Source of the DNA: Streptococcus sp.
GTDB lineage: Bacteria; Bacillota; Bacilli; Lactobacillales; Aerococcaceae
DNA: 20,941 bases
NCBI GenBank assembly: GCA_015264885.1
Contig: JABZYY010000012.1
Location: 270-21,210, forward strand
Direction of reading: 5' to 3'
Of the stretch, positions 1-7,026 are shown piece by piece. The position numbers and the translations under genes are program-made. The notes under the pieces are model-generated. The model was not told the origin of the DNA and ran no database searches. It was given only the letters and a program-made list of their open reading frames with translations. How positions within the stretch are numbered: position 1 is the first letter of the stretch; each line of letters starts with the position of its first letter.

Positions 1-87
1 ATAACTAATATTCTGTCTTTGTAACTCTTCTACAAAAGGTTTAGTATCTGGACATAAACTACTAAAATAGAGTGTTTTTTCGTTCAT
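1..87 (-). CDS. Glutaredoxin-related protein, N-terminal part (runs off the window)
   Basis: Reading leftward from an ATG at 87 there is an open frame of 29 codons that leaves the window at base 1. The start is supported by AAGGAG about seven bases upstream (91-100). The visible peptide begins MNEKTLYFSSLCPDT and continues with a short charged helix-like stretch. The pattern of a beta strand, then S-S-L-C-P-D-T, resembles the start of glutaredoxin/thioredoxin-fold proteins in which one Cys is followed by Pro. It has a single Cys in the motif position (C-P-D-T rather than C-x-x-C), as in the small glutaredoxin-related proteins of Firmicutes. It lies 15 bases after the RNase H gene and may be co-transcribed with it. 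Only a third or less of the protein is visible, so the family call is tentative. Confidence 0.6.
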   Translation of the reverse strand, partial: MNEKTLYFSSLCPDTKPFVEELQRQNISY

Positions 88-102
88 TTGATTGCTCCTT
101 TA

Positions 103-507
103 CTACTTTCCAATCGTTTGTTGGAGGGCTTGTCTTGCTAATTGATCAGCACCCCTGTTTTCACTTTCAGGAATCCACTTTACAAATAATTGTGGAAAGT
201 GTTTCACCTGCTTTTGAATTTCCTTTAAAACGATTCGATTTGCTTCTTTTTTCGTATAATTTTTTTCAATCGCATCAGCGGTTACTTTTGAATCGGTATG
301 CATGAAAATCAGTTCTTCTTGGTACCCTTTCTCCAGCAACCAGCCTAATGCCCAATGAATGGCTGTGAATTCCGCTAAATGATTATCCATTTTTTCTTCC
401 ACAGAAATCTTAAACGGCAATTGTTCGCCATCTTTTAGCACGAGGACTCCCAATCCTACGTCTCCGGGATTTCCATTCACGGCCGCGTCTGTATAGACTT
501 TAATCAT
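103..507 (-). CDS. RNase HI-like ribonuclease (134 aa)
   Basis: RNase H-fold protein expected to cut RNA in RNA/DNA hybrids. The acidic catalytic set is visible: D7 in [13 protein letters not shown]46 in HLAEFTA, D72 in MHTDSK and D121 in NRGADQLAR. This is the order expected for the compact RNase HI-like proteins of Firmicutes, which lack the basic handle region of the Escherichia coli enzyme. I chose the ATG at 507 (protein MIKVYTDAA) because the conserved first strand begins there; a longer reading frame to 564 adds 19 residues that lie inside the cold-shock gene and look unrelated. The start overlaps the end of the cold-shock gene by 8 bases, so translation is probably coupled. Family assignment is strong; the substrate is inferred from the family. 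Confidence 0.85.
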   Translation of the reverse strand: MIKVYTDAAVNGNPGDVGLGVLVLKDGEQLPFKISVEEKMDNHLAEFTAIHWALGWLLEKGYQEELIFMHTDSKVTADAIEKNYTKKEANRIVLKEIQKQVKHFPQLFVKWIPESENRGADQLARQALQQTIGK

Positions 508-712
508 TTCCGACAATGACCACATGCGTCGCCTGAACGCCGTGCGCTCCTCTTGTAATTTCAAAAGTCACCTGTTGGCCTTCTTTCAACGACTTGAATC
601 CCTCTTGTGCAATTCCTGTGAAATGCACAAAAATATCTTCATCCGTTTTTGTATTTTTGATAAATCCATACCCTTTTTCGTTGTTAAACCATTTTACAAT
701 TCCACTTTCCAT
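500..712 (-). CDS. Cold-shock protein, CspA family (70 aa)
   Basis: Small single-domain nucleic-acid-binding protein of usual length (65-70 residues). Both RNA-binding motifs of the cold-shock domain are present: RNP1 as KGYGFI (residues 13-18) and RNP2 as DIFVHF (26-31), following the typical opening [15 protein letters not shown]. Such proteins bind single-stranded RNA and DNA and act as RNA chaperones in the cytoplasm. The ATG at 712 has a strong ribosome site (AAAGGGGGAG, around 718-727) and a TATAAT box 27 bases upstream. The gene overlaps the RNase HI-like gene downstream by 8 bases, an arrangement that pairs an RNA chaperone with an RNA/DNA-hybrid nuclease. Which of several csp paralogues this is cannot be told from the window. 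Confidence 0.95.
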   Translation of the reverse strand: MESGIVKWFNNEKGYGFIKNTKTDEDIFVHFTGIAQEGFKSLKEGQQVTFEITRGAHGVQATHVVIVGND

Positions 713-738
713 GTGAACTCCCCCTTTAATGTACCTTT

Positions 739-744
739 ATTATA
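739..744 (-). promoter_or_regulatory. -10 box of the csp promoter
   Basis: TATAAT read on the minus strand, 27 bases before the csp start and just upstream of its AAAGGGGGAG ribosome site. No good -35 hexamer is visible at the right distance. The short leader leaves no room for a long cold-shock 5' UTR of the E. coli cspA kind. Confidence 0.6.
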
Positions 745-770
745 CTGTGTTTTTTCTCATTACACTGAAA

Positions 771-1664
771 CTATGCCTTCAATGTACGAATAAATGTCTC
801 ATCATTCTCGTACAAGCTTAATAATAAGTTCTCTCGTTGCAGTTGCATCTCTAGCCACTCAGCTCCATCACTGAAATAACGGTCTATAAATGGACTAACG
901 CGAATAAAATCTGATTGCGCCTTTTGCAATAACAGTTCTCTCATATCTTCTTCTAGCGCATTTTGCGTATCAATCAGTCGTTCAATTTCTACGAATACTG
1001 GATGATCATAGACCGAAACTATTTCTGATTTGTCGACTTCGACCACCTTTTCGCTAAACGCATCATAGTATCGAATCTTTGAAGTCTTCCCATCCGTTAA
1101 CCAACATTCTATTAAGAACCCTTTCCAAAACAGTTGTGTCAAAGGTCTCATCAAAAACGCTTCGATAACGGTCCATTTCAATGGTGTTTGCATCAACATC
1201 AAGGTTGTTGCCATATAGTCATTCTGCTCTTCGGTTAATGGCTCTTCTTTTTTCAAACGTTCACTTAATTGTTGTAGCTTCTCGACTTCTGCTTGCGTAA
1301 AGCGATTCTTTTCCTTTTCGCATAGCAATGTACACTCTAGAACCTTATCCATTCCAAGTGCAGCAATCACATTTTCGTGAACCAGCCAAGCCTCTACTTG
1401 TTTAAATTGCTCATTTTGAATCGCTACTTTTATTTTCCACATCCAGTAGCTAGATTCACTCGGCAGCTTTAATTGATCTTCTTCGATATAATACGTCAGG
1501 TCATCCCACCGATTCGCCTTCTCAAGCAATTGGAAAAACTCTTCAATCTCATCGATATACTCATTCTTCTGTACTTTTTCTTCAAAGGCATCGATGGCAT
1601 TCTCCACAAATGTTTCGAATTCTTCTTCTGAAAATACGTCTAGTTGTTTCTTTTCCTCGCTCAT
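771..1664 (-). CDS. Hypothetical cytoplasmic protein, helical, acidic (297 aa)
   Basis: I do not recognise this protein. It is rich in Glu, Leu, Gln and Trp and has no signal peptide or membrane segment. Much of it looks like helical pairs (for example residues 30-60 and 70-130), so a TPR-like or other helical-repeat scaffold is possible but not shown. The ATG at 1664 follows GGGGAG at a good distance, and a TATAAT box lies at 1693-1698, so it has its own start signals. It is followed after 58 bases by the separately promoted csp gene, and the upstream DUF2187 gene ends in a terminator, so it is probably a single-gene unit. No catalytic motif could be picked out by eye. Confidence 0.75.
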   Translation of the reverse strand: MSEEKKQLDVFSEEEFETFVENAIDAFEEKVQKNEYIDEIEEFFQLLEKANRWDDLTYYIEEDQLKLPSESSYWMWKIKVAIQNEQFKQVEAWLVHENVIAALGMDKVLECTLLCEKEKNRFTQAEVEKLQQLSERLKKEEPLTEEQNDYMATTLMLMQTPLKWTVIEAFLMRPLTQLFWKGFLIECWLTDGKTSKIRYYDAFSEKVVEVDKSEIVSVYDHPVFVEIERLIDTQNALEEDMRELLLQKAQSDFIRVSPFIDRYFSDGAEWLEMQLQRENLLLSLYENDETFIRTLKA

Positions 1665-1692
1665 AAATTTCTCCCCTGTCTTATACCTTTCT

Positions 1693-1698
1693 ATTATA
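1693..1698 (-). promoter_or_regulatory. -10 box for the 297-aa protein gene
   Basis: TATAAT on the minus strand, about 28 bases before the start at 1664. TTGACC occurs upstream but only about 10 bases away, too close for a normal -35, so the -35 is unassigned. Confidence 0.5.
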
Positions 1699-1731
1699 CT
1701 TTAAAGGCGGTCAATTAGAAAGCACACAAAT

Positions 1732-1763
1732 AAAAAAAGGCTCATGACAATCCGTCATGAACC
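1732..1763 (-). terminator. Intrinsic terminator of the DUF2187 gene
   Basis: On the minus strand, GGTTCATGAC pairs with GTCATGAGCC around a 5-base loop (10 pairs including one G-T), followed by a run of seven T. It starts 6 bases after the end of the DUF2187 gene. Confidence 0.85.
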
Positions 1764-1769
1764 TAATAT

Positions 1770-2114
1770 TTATTCTTCCTCTAATGGTAAAAATTCTACA
1801 ATATCTTTGAAATTAACAACCGTCCGCGATTCACAAATATCTTTCATGCATGTATTGGATGCATTCCAATCAATCACAACGATGGCACTATTCGCCAATA
1901 GTTTATAGATAATCCCAATCATTTCTTGTTCTCTAAAAGTAAATCGAATGCGATTGCCGACTTCCGGACGAATCGATTCTTTTATCTGCAGAATAATACG
2001 AACTCCTTCATCATAGGACACTCCTAATAAATGCGCAATTCTCGATTTACTCGTTCCTTTTCGAAGTTCCGTTTCAACAGTACTCTTGACATCTTTCGTG
2101 ACACGTTTCGCCAT
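1770..2114 (-). CDS. DUF2187 (YkvS-like) protein with N-terminal helical domain (114 aa)
   Basis: The C-terminal part (about residues 50-110) fits the DUF2187/YkvS pattern: EVGNRIRFTFREQEMIGIIYKLLANSAIVVID, then a late TVVNFKDIVEF strand, suggesting a small SH3-like beta-barrel. The N-terminal 45 residues (AKRVTKDVKSTVETELRKG, then TSKSRIAHLLGVSYDEG) look like a helix-turn-helix. Together this suggests a small nucleic-acid-binding protein, but the family has no firm function that I know of. Start at 2114 gives MAKRVTKDV; the upstream ribosome site is weak (AGAGGCG). An extended -10 lies at 2172-2177 and a terminator follows immediately, so it is a single-gene unit. Two Cys occur near the end in a C-x4-C arrangement; metal binding is only a possibility. 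Confidence 0.75.
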   Translation of the reverse strand: MAKRVTKDVKSTVETELRKGTSKSRIAHLLGVSYDEGVRIILQIKESIRPEVGNRIRFTFREQEMIGIIYKLLANSAIVVIDWNASNTCMKDICESRTVVNFKDIVEFLPLEEE

Positions 2115-2171
2115 TGCTTTCGCCTCTTTTCACGCCTGGCCAAAATCCTACACTACACACTCATCAAATTT

Positions 2172-2177
2172 ATTATA
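2172..2177 (-). promoter_or_regulatory. Extended -10 box for the DUF2187 gene
   Basis: TGATATAAT on the minus strand (TG, one base, TATAAT), 58 bases before the start at 2114. The -35 region is poor, which an extended -10 can compensate for. Confidence 0.5.
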
Positions 2178-2321
2178 TCACAAATCGGACTTTCTGTGGG
2201 CTAGATTTACTAATTTTCTGATTTAAAGGCTTTTCTTTTATGAAAAAATGACGCCTTTTAGAATGTAAACTTGTTTTTCGGCGATTTTTCTGGGAGTTTT
2301 TGCTCATCCATGAACATATAT

Positions 2322-2350
2322 TTGTAAAACGCATTCATTTCAACTATACT
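2322..2350 (+). promoter_or_regulatory. Promoter of the small plus-strand gene
   Basis: TTGTAA (2322-2327), a 17-base spacer, then TATACT (2345-2350), 28 bases before the ATG at 2378. Confidence 0.65.
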
Positions 2351-2377
2351 TTAGATGTAATGAATGGAGGGATTTTG

Positions 2378-2653
2378 ATGTTAGACCAATCAATCACAAT
2401 TTTGAAATATGAGTACCATATTGCACCGGGAAGTTATTTCCATGTGGAGACACCTTGGGTAAAAGATGTTAGTGAGATTAAAACGGTCATCATTGATCAA
2501 GATAATGTATTTACGAAGATGTTGAGTGTTTACCCTAATAACTTTGTAATGTTTTTAGAGCAATTCCCTGAATATAGTATTTACCGGACAAATGTGCCGC
2601 TAGAACTTATTCCAACCAGCGATTCATACCGCGTTTGTTTTGAACAAGCGTGA
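2378..2653 (+). CDS. Hypothetical small protein (91 aa)
   Basis: Not recognised. I chose the ATG at 2378 (protein MLDQSITILKYEYHI) because GGAGGG lies 6-12 bases upstream and a good promoter ends at 2350; a longer frame from 2300 would start upstream of the promoter. The protein is soluble, beta-rich in appearance and aromatic-rich, with no Cys until residue 88, no signal peptide and no repeats. It stands alone between a DUF2187 gene transcribed away from it and the convergent metal ATPase, and shares a two-way terminator with the latter. Good promoter, ribosome site and terminator make it a real gene. Confidence 0.75.
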   Translation: MLDQSITILKYEYHIAPGSYFHVETPWVKDVSEIKTVIIDQDNVFTKMLSVYPNNFVMFLEQFPEYSIYRTNVPLELIPTSDSYRVCFEQA

Positions 2654-2666
2654 TTACAACTGCAAA

Positions 2667-2715
2667 AAAGCAGAACTTGGACAATCTTATTTCTCTGCGT
2701 CCGAGTTCTGCTTTT
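2667..2715. terminator. Bidirectional terminator between convergent genes
   Basis: AAAAAGCAGAACTTGGAC pairs with GTCCGAGTTCTGCTTTTT around a 16-base loop (one mismatch in the stem), with A-rich 5' and T-rich 3' flanks so that it works on both strands. It lies between the small plus-strand gene ending at 2653 and the ATPase gene ending at 2720. Confidence 0.85.
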
Positions 2716-2719
2716 TCAT

Positions 2720-4753
2720 TTATTCTTCTATTGGTGCGAGTAAGCGTAGTCCGTTTAAGAGTACTAAAATCGTACTTCCTTCATGTAACATAACTCCCCA
2801 GCCGATGTTTGTTAATCCAAAGAAGTTAAGGACTAGGAGCATCACAACGATTGACATCGCAAAAATCATATTTTCTAAAATGACACGATGCAATTTCTTA
2901 CTAATCTTATGAGCTGACACAAGCTTTTGTAAGTCGTTTTTCATGATGACGATATCACTTGTTTCAATCGCAATATCTGTCCCATTTCCCATCGCAATAC
3001 CGACGTCTGCTGTCGCAAGAGCTGGCGCATCATTCACGCCATCCCCCACCATCGCTGTTAATCCATAGCGTTCTTTTTGAGACTGAATCTTTTCTAATTT
3101 TTCTTCAGGCAATACATTGGCAACAACTTCTTGTACTCCAAGCTTCATCCCAATCATTTCAGCCGTTTCTCTTGAATCCCCTGTGATCATTGTTGTATGC
3201 ACCTGTTGACTCTTGAAGTAATCGAGCACCGCTTTTGACGCTTCGTTTGGAAGGTCCATGAACGCCATCAAACCAACAATTCTATTGTTTTTTACAACCG
3301 TTACAACTGTCTTGCCTTCGCTTGCCCATTCTTTCATACGAGACGCAACTTCATTAGAGCGGTCAACTGTATCCATCGGTTTAATAATATGAATTTCTTC
3401 GTTTCGAACGACACTTCGAACACCTTGTCCGACAAGTACTTCCACTTCAATTTCTTCTTCAAGCACTGTCCAGTCGCTGAATTTTTGAACGACTGCTTGC
3501 GCCAGTGGATGCGTCGATTGTTTTTCCATCGCAACCACTGCTGGAATCATTGTTTCATCTTCAAACCAGTAATCTGTCAACTCTGGAGTTCCTTTTGTCA
3601 AAGTACCTGTTTTATCAAAAGAAATCACGCGTAGGTCTTGTAATTGAGAGATGGCTGCTCCACCTTTTGCTAAAATTCCCATTTTAGACAAACGAGACAT
3701 CGCTGCTAAAGTTGCTGGAACGGCACTTGCTGCTAAGGCACATGGAGATACCCCGATAAGGTAAACCATTCCACGGTAAAGTGTTGTATTTAAATCCCAT
3801 CCCATTAAGAAATATCCAAATAATAGGAAGATTGGCCAAAGGATTAAAACGGCATTTACATAAATTGGTTCGATTTTTTGAATAAAGGTCGCTTGCTTGT
3901 TCATTGAACCTTGAGCATTTTCCACAACCTTCATAATTTTCGCAAAGACCGTATCCGTACTTTCTGCAGTTACTCGCATTTCGATACGGCTTGATAAGTT
4001 CACTGTACTCGCGAACACTTCATCTCCCTCGCCTTTTGAACGAGGCATGCTTTCACCTGTAATGGTCGCTTCGTCAATCGATGTTAATCCTTTTGTGATG
4101 ACTCCATCGATTGGCACTTGATCGCCATGCAATACTTCTAATGTATCCCCAACTTTTAAGCTAGCCACGTCAACGACAACCACTTCTCCATTTTCTTGGA
4201 TGAGACGTGCTTGCGTTGGATTCATTTGTAATAACGCTGTTAGCGACTTACGGCTTTTCTCTTCAACATATTCTTCAAGGAAGTGTGCTCCCGCAAAAAT
4301 TAAAATCAGTAGAGCTCCTTCTTCCGCATTTCCAATTAACACTGCGCCAACTGCCGCAAGTGTCATTAAAATATGCACATTCGGTTGGAATTTTCCTTTC
4401 TTTTTGGTTTTTTCAATAGTATCTTCAACACCTTCCATCGTTACATGGTAACCTGAAAGGATGACAGTTAGAATGAATAGAATATTCGCAATCCCGTTCC
4501 CCATATATTGAAGAACCATCCCGATAATGTAAAGGACTAGTCCTGCAATATAAAAGATAACTGCTTTACTATCATCGTGGTTGTGACCTTGACGATGTCC
4601 ATGTTCATGATGGTGCTCATGCTCGTGATCGTGGTCGTGATCTTCATGATGCAAGTAATGATCTTGGCATGTTTCTCCTTCATGAGTTTCTTCTTTATTC
4701 AAAAGGTGTTCAAATTTATGTTTTAGGTTATGTGTTAGCTCTTTGAAATCCAT
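2720..4753 (-). CDS. Metal-exporting P1B-type ATPase with His-rich N-terminus (677 aa)
   Basis: Integral membrane pump that uses ATP to move transition-metal ions out of the cytoplasm. Visible P-type landmarks: TGES at 232-235 (actuator), S-P-C at 336-338 in the fourth core membrane helix, phosphorylated D380 in DKTGTLT, HP at 415-416, and GDGVND at 570-575. The S-P-C motif plus H-E-G-S-T at 657-661 in the last helix are typical of the P1B-4 subgroup (Co, Fe, Zn; PfeT/ZosA, CtpD, CoaT) rather than the C-P-C copper and cadmium pumps. There is no CxxC metal-binding domain; instead residues 32-59 hold 14 His mixed with Asp and Glu, a likely metal-binding tail. Start at 4753 follows AAGGAGAG. Its promoter contains an ArsR/SmtB-type operator, and a matching repressor is encoded at 5409-5756. 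Metal identity (Zn or Co/Fe) is inference. Confidence 0.93.
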   Translation of the reverse strand: MDFKELTHNLKHKFEHLLNKEETHEGETCQDHYLHHEDHDHDHEHEHHHEHGHRQGHNHDDSKAVIFYIAGLVLYIIGMVLQYMGNGIANILFILTVILSGYHVTMEGVEDTIEKTKKKGKFQPNVHILMTLAAVGAVLIGNAEEGALLILIFAGAHFLEEYVEEKSRKSLTALLQMNPTQARLIQENGEVVVVDVASLKVGDTLEVLHGDQVPIDGVITKGLTSIDEATITGESMPRSKGEGDEVFASTVNLSSRIEMRVTAESTDTVFAKIMKVVENAQGSMNKQATFIQKIEPIYVNAVLILWPIFLLFGYFLMGWDLNTTLYRGMVYLIGVSPCALAASAVPATLAAMSRLSKMGILAKGGAAISQLQDLRVISFDKTGTLTKGTPELTDYWFEDETMIPAVVAMEKQSTHPLAQAVVQKFSDWTVLEEEIEVEVLVGQGVRSVVRNEEIHIIKPMDTVDRSNEVASRMKEWASEGKTVVTVVKNNRIVGLMAFMDLPNEASKAVLDYFKSQQVHTTMITGDSRETAEMIGMKLGVQEVVANVLPEEKLEKIQSQKERYGLTAMVGDGVNDAPALATADVGIAMGNGTDIAIETSDIVIMKNDLQKLVSAHKISKKLHRVILENMIFAMSIVVMLLVLNFFGLTNIGWGVMLHEGSTILVLLNGLRLLAPIEE

Positions 4754-4785
4754 GATATCTCTCCTTACTATTTCTTGTTAATCAC

Positions 4786-4815
4786 ATAATACATGAATGA
4801 ACATTCATGTGTCAA
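4786..4815 (-). promoter_or_regulatory. ATPase promoter with an ArsR/SmtB-type operator between -35 and -10
   Basis: On the minus strand TTGACA (4810-4815) and TATTAT (4786-4791) are 18 bases apart. A perfect inverted repeat fills the spacer: ACATGAATG, two bases, CATTCATGT (4791-4810). It contains TGAA-N6-TTCA, the core of operators bound by SmtB/CzrA-type ArsR repressors. A repressor bound here would block RNA polymerase directly. The SmtB-like gene at 5409-5756 is the obvious candidate; that link is inferred. Confidence 0.8.
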
Positions 4816-4823
4816 GAGATATC

Positions 4824-4838
4824 TTAAAATTATTCTAA
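4824..4838 (-). promoter_or_regulatory. Possible PerR-type box upstream of the ATPase -35
   Basis: TTAAAATTATTCTAA matches the PerR consensus TTATAATNATTATAA at all but two defined positions. P1B-4 iron exporters in Bacillus are PerR-regulated, which makes the match of interest. The DNA here is very AT-rich and the site is upstream of, not within, the promoter, so chance or an UP element is equally possible. Confidence 0.3.
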
Positions 4839-4851
4839 ATTATTTTTAGAT

Positions 4852-4881
4852 AAAAAAAGAGACTGGCCGAAGCCAATCTCT
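4852..4881 (-). terminator. Intrinsic terminator of rplS
   Basis: On the minus strand AGAGATTGGC, a TTCG loop, GCCAGTCTCT (one G-T pair), then seven T. It begins 14 bases after the rplS stop. Confidence 0.9.
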
Positions 4882-4894
4882 TTTGGTGTTTCTA

Positions 4895-5242
4895 TTAACG
4901 ACGACGTTCTTGGATACGCGCTGCTTTACCACGTAAGTTACGTAAGTAATATAATTTAGCACGACGAACTTTACCGTAACGAACTACTTCGATTTGTGCT
5001 ACACGTGGAGTGTGTAATGGGAATGTACGTTCCACACCAACACCGTTAGAAACTTTACGTACTGTGTAAGTTTCGCTGATGCCAGCACCACGACGTTTGA
5101 TAACAACGCCTTCGAAGATTTGGATACGTTCGCGAGTTCCTTCAACAACCTTAGCGTGAACACGTACAGTGTCACCAGGACGGAATGAAGGGATATCTGA
5201 ACGTAATTGTTCTTGAGTTAATTCTTCGATTAATTTGCTCAT
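4895..5242 (-). CDS. rplS: 50S ribosomal protein L19 (115 aa)
   Basis: Ribosomal protein L19, at the 30S/50S interface. Length (115) and conserved stretches are standard: [35 protein letters not shown] and a basic C-terminus [18 protein letters not shown] chose ATG 5242 (MSKLIEELT) because AAGGAG precedes it and family members start there; the open frame continues upstream but that part is the mRNA leader. It is the last gene of the usual rimM-trmD-rplS cluster, but here an ArsR-family gene is placed between trmD and rplS, and rplS has its own promoter and leader, so it can be expressed independently of the genes upstream. Confidence 0.98.
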   Translation of the reverse strand: MSKLIEELTQEQLRSDIPSFRPGDTVRVHAKVVEGTRERIQIFEGVVIKRRGAGISETYTVRKVSNGVGVERTFPLHTPRVAQIEVVRYGKVRRAKLYYLRNLRGKAARIQERRR

Positions 5243-5338
5243 GTTTTTTTCTCCTTCCAACAAACATTCATGACTTGGCATTTTTCCAATCAGCGGAATA
5301 TCGTTATCTCTGAGTGAAGTCTCACTCACTCGAAATAT
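5243..5338 (-). ncRNA. Probable L19 autoregulatory leader of rplS mRNA
   Basis: The roughly 95-base 5' leader of rplS contains paired segments: GAGTGA with TCACTC early on, and overlapping options TTCC/GGAA and TTGG/CCAA around CGATATTCCGCTGATTGG, ending before the AAGGAG ribosome site. Firmicutes are known to carry an L19-binding leader at this position. The position and the hairpins support the call; I could not align it to the family model. Confidence 0.55.
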
Positions 5339-5341
5339 ACT

Positions 5342-5369
5342 ATCATACTTGCCTATCAAATGCAAGCAA
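5342..5369 (-). promoter_or_regulatory. rplS promoter
   Basis: TTGCTT (5364-5369), 16 bases, TATGAT (5342-5347) on the minus strand, located after the arsR stop. It gives rplS its own transcript with a leader of about 95 bases. Confidence 0.55.
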
Positions 5370-5408
5370 GTTTATCAATTTTTTTGACGATTTTTCTCCA
5401 TAGAAAAA

Positions 5409-5756
5409 CTACGAAGAATGCTCTTCACAACAGTGCTCACTTGCTAAGTTATAGAGCTCTAAAACATGGTGATCTTCAAGCGAATACCAAACGTGTTTTC
5501 CGACTTTTTCGGCCTTCACAATATGATGTGCACGCAGCTTTTTCAACTGATGAGAAATCGCAGACTGCTCCATTCCAGTACAGTTCATTAAGTCTTCTAC
5601 ACATAGTGGTTCGCGCTGTGTCAATAGCGTAATAATATTGAGTCTTGTTGCATCCCCAAGCAACTTGAAGAGCTGCACCATTTCACTACGCCCTTCGTCC
5701 TTAGACAACAGTGCTTGAAATGCTTTAATTTCTTCTGCATTTAGATGTTCCGTCAT
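5409..5756 (-). CDS. ArsR/SmtB-family metal-sensing repressor (115 aa)
   Basis: Dimeric winged-helix repressor that leaves its operator when it binds metal. The recognition region reads QSAISHQLKKLRAHHIV (residues 64-80), followed by a wing VGKHVWYSL. The alpha-5 zinc site of SmtB (D104, H106, H117, E120) is matched in identity and spacing by D95, H97, H108 and E111, so zinc (or cobalt) is the predicted signal. The second, alpha-3N cysteine site is incomplete: LCVED keeps one Cys where CadC has LCVCD, and there is no N-terminal Cys pair. The ATG at 5756 directly abuts the trmD stop (no gap) and is read through trmD's end with a GGAAGAGGG ribosome site. It is probably co-transcribed with rimM-trmD. 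The likely target is the ATPase promoter at 4786-4815, across rplS. Confidence 0.92.
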   Translation of the reverse strand: MTEHLNAEEIKAFQALLSKDEGRSEMVQLFKLLGDATRLNIITLLTQREPLCVEDLMNCTGMEQSAISHQLKKLRAHHIVKAEKVGKHVWYSLEDHHVLELYNLASEHCCEEHSS

Positions 5757-6497
5757 CTAGCATCCCTCTTCCTCTTTTACTTCTTGTAGTAACTTTGCTT
5801 CCTCTTTTGAGAGTTCATACTTTTCTAGTAAATCTGGTCTTCTTAAATACGTCTTACGAAGCGACTCTTTCATTTGCCACTGTGCAATCTTTGCATGATT
5901 GCCGCTAAAGAGAACTTCTGGAACTTCCATTCCTTTATATTCTCTTGGACGTGTATATTGTGGGTGTTCGAGTAATCCTGTCGAATGCGAATCTCCTACC
6001 GCAGACGCATCATTTCCTAATACATCTGGCAAGAGTCGTACCGTTGCATCAATCATCACAGTTGCAGCTAATTCCCCACCTGTTAACACGAAGTCTCCAA
6101 TCGAGTATTCATCCGTCACAAGCGTACGAATGCGTTCGTCATAACCTTCATAATGACCACAAATAAATACCAAATGTTCTTCCTTCGACAACTCTTCGGC
6201 ATCCTTTTGCGTAAAAGTCTTCCCAGCCGGATCCATTAAGATTACACGTGGTGTCGTTTCAGGAGAACGATCACGAATCGACGCAAGCGCCAAATCAATC
6301 GGTTCCACTTTCAGAAGCATCCCAGCTCCACCACCGAATGGATAATCATCGACATGATTATGCTTATTGTTTGAAAACTGACGAAAATCCGTTGTTTCAA
6401 ATTCAATTTTTCCTGCTTCGATGGCCTTTCCGATAATCGATTGCGTCATCGGTCCTTGTACCATTTCAGGGAATAATGTTAATACATCAATTTTCAT
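5757..6497 (-). CDS. trmD: tRNA (guanine-N1)-methyltransferase TrmD (246 aa)
   Basis: Methylates G37 of tRNAs using S-adenosylmethionine, which prevents +1 frameshifting. The sequence opens [12 protein letters not shown] and carries the FGGGAGM substrate loop (about 55-61), the trefoil-knot cofactor segments around [14 protein letters not shown] (110-123) and [13 protein letters not shown] (131-143). Length matches the family (about 240-250). It starts 1 base after the rimM stop and ends directly against the arsR start, so all three are read together. No unusual residues noticed. Confidence 0.97.
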   Translation of the reverse strand: MKIDVLTLFPEMVQGPMTQSIIGKAIEAGKIEFETTDFRQFSNNKHNHVDDYPFGGGAGMLLKVEPIDLALASIRDRSPETTPRVILMDPAGKTFTQKDAEELSKEEHLVFICGHYEGYDERIRTLVTDEYSIGDFVLTGGELAATVMIDATVRLLPDVLGNDASAVGDSHSTGLLEHPQYTRPREYKGMEVPEVLFSGNHAKIAQWQMKESLRKTYLRRPDLLEKYELSKEEAKLLQEVKEEEGC

Positions 6498-6498
6498 C

Positions 6499-7014
6499 TT
6501 AATCGATCAACCCTTCCAATAAATGGATATAAGCTTTCTTTTCTTCTTTATCGACTTTATAAACGACTGGTTCAATAAATGGAATTAATAGTTCTTTCTT
6601 TCCTTTTTGTTTTACAACCCAGACATCATTTGATCCTGGAGAAAGAATTTCGGTGACTTTTCCAAGCACTTCACCTTCATCCGTTACAATTTCCAGTCCG
6701 ATAATTTCATGGTAGTAAAACTCGTCATCTTCGAGTTCAGTCAACTGTTCTTCGGCTACCTTTAGGAGACATTCCTTGTATTTTTCAACATCTTCGATAC
6801 GGTTCATTCCTTCGAACGTTAACAAATCAAAGTTTTTATGACGACGATGACTTGCTACTGTCACAAAAGTTAGAAACTCTCCATCTTTAAAAATGGCTAA
6901 TTCCGTCCCTTTTTTATAACGTTCTTCGGCAAAGTCTGTCGTTGAAATCACACGCACTTCCCCACGAAGCCCTTGTGTATTTACGATTTTTCCTACTTTA
7001 TAAAAAGATGTCAT
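6499..7014 (-). CDS. rimM: Ribosome maturation factor RimM (171 aa)
   Basis: Assists assembly of the 30S head by binding ribosomal protein S19. The N-terminal barrel is recognisable from [16 protein letters not shown] (residues 7-22) and the C-terminal PRC-barrel-like half from [22 protein letters not shown] and NDVWVV...[10 protein letters not shown]. Length is usual. GGAGGAAAT precedes the ATG at 7014. It follows the 113-residue gene after 12 bases and precedes trmD by 1 base. In most Firmicutes rimM follows khpA; here a membrane-protein operon occupies that upstream position, so rimM-trmD transcription probably starts at the DUF1576 promoter. Confidence 0.96.
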   Translation of the reverse strand: MTSFYKVGKIVNTQGLRGEVRVISTTDFAEERYKKGTELAIFKDGEFLTFVTVASHRRHKNFDLLTFEGMNRIEDVEKYKECLLKVAEEQLTELEDDEFYYHEIIGLEIVTDEGEVLGKVTEILSPGSNDVWVVKQKGKKELLIPFIEPVVYKVDKEEKKAYIHLLEGLID

Positions 7015-7026
7015 TCCATTTCCTCC

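Noticed and set aside
2225..2258. Hairpin AAAGGC...GCCTTT with AT-rich interior upstream of the small plus-strand gene
   Set aside because: The 6-bp stem with a long AT-rich interior is weak and not placed at the end of any gene; no clear terminator or riboswitch.
4791..4810. Copper-repressor (CopY) box in the ATPase promoter
   Set aside because: The palindrome lacks TACANNTGTA; its TGAA-N6-TTCA form fits the ArsR/SmtB type instead.
5360..5408. Terminator directly after the arsR gene
   Set aside because: Only a weak hairpin of T and A runs (TTTTTC/GAGAAAA) is present, so read-through into rplS cannot be excluded.
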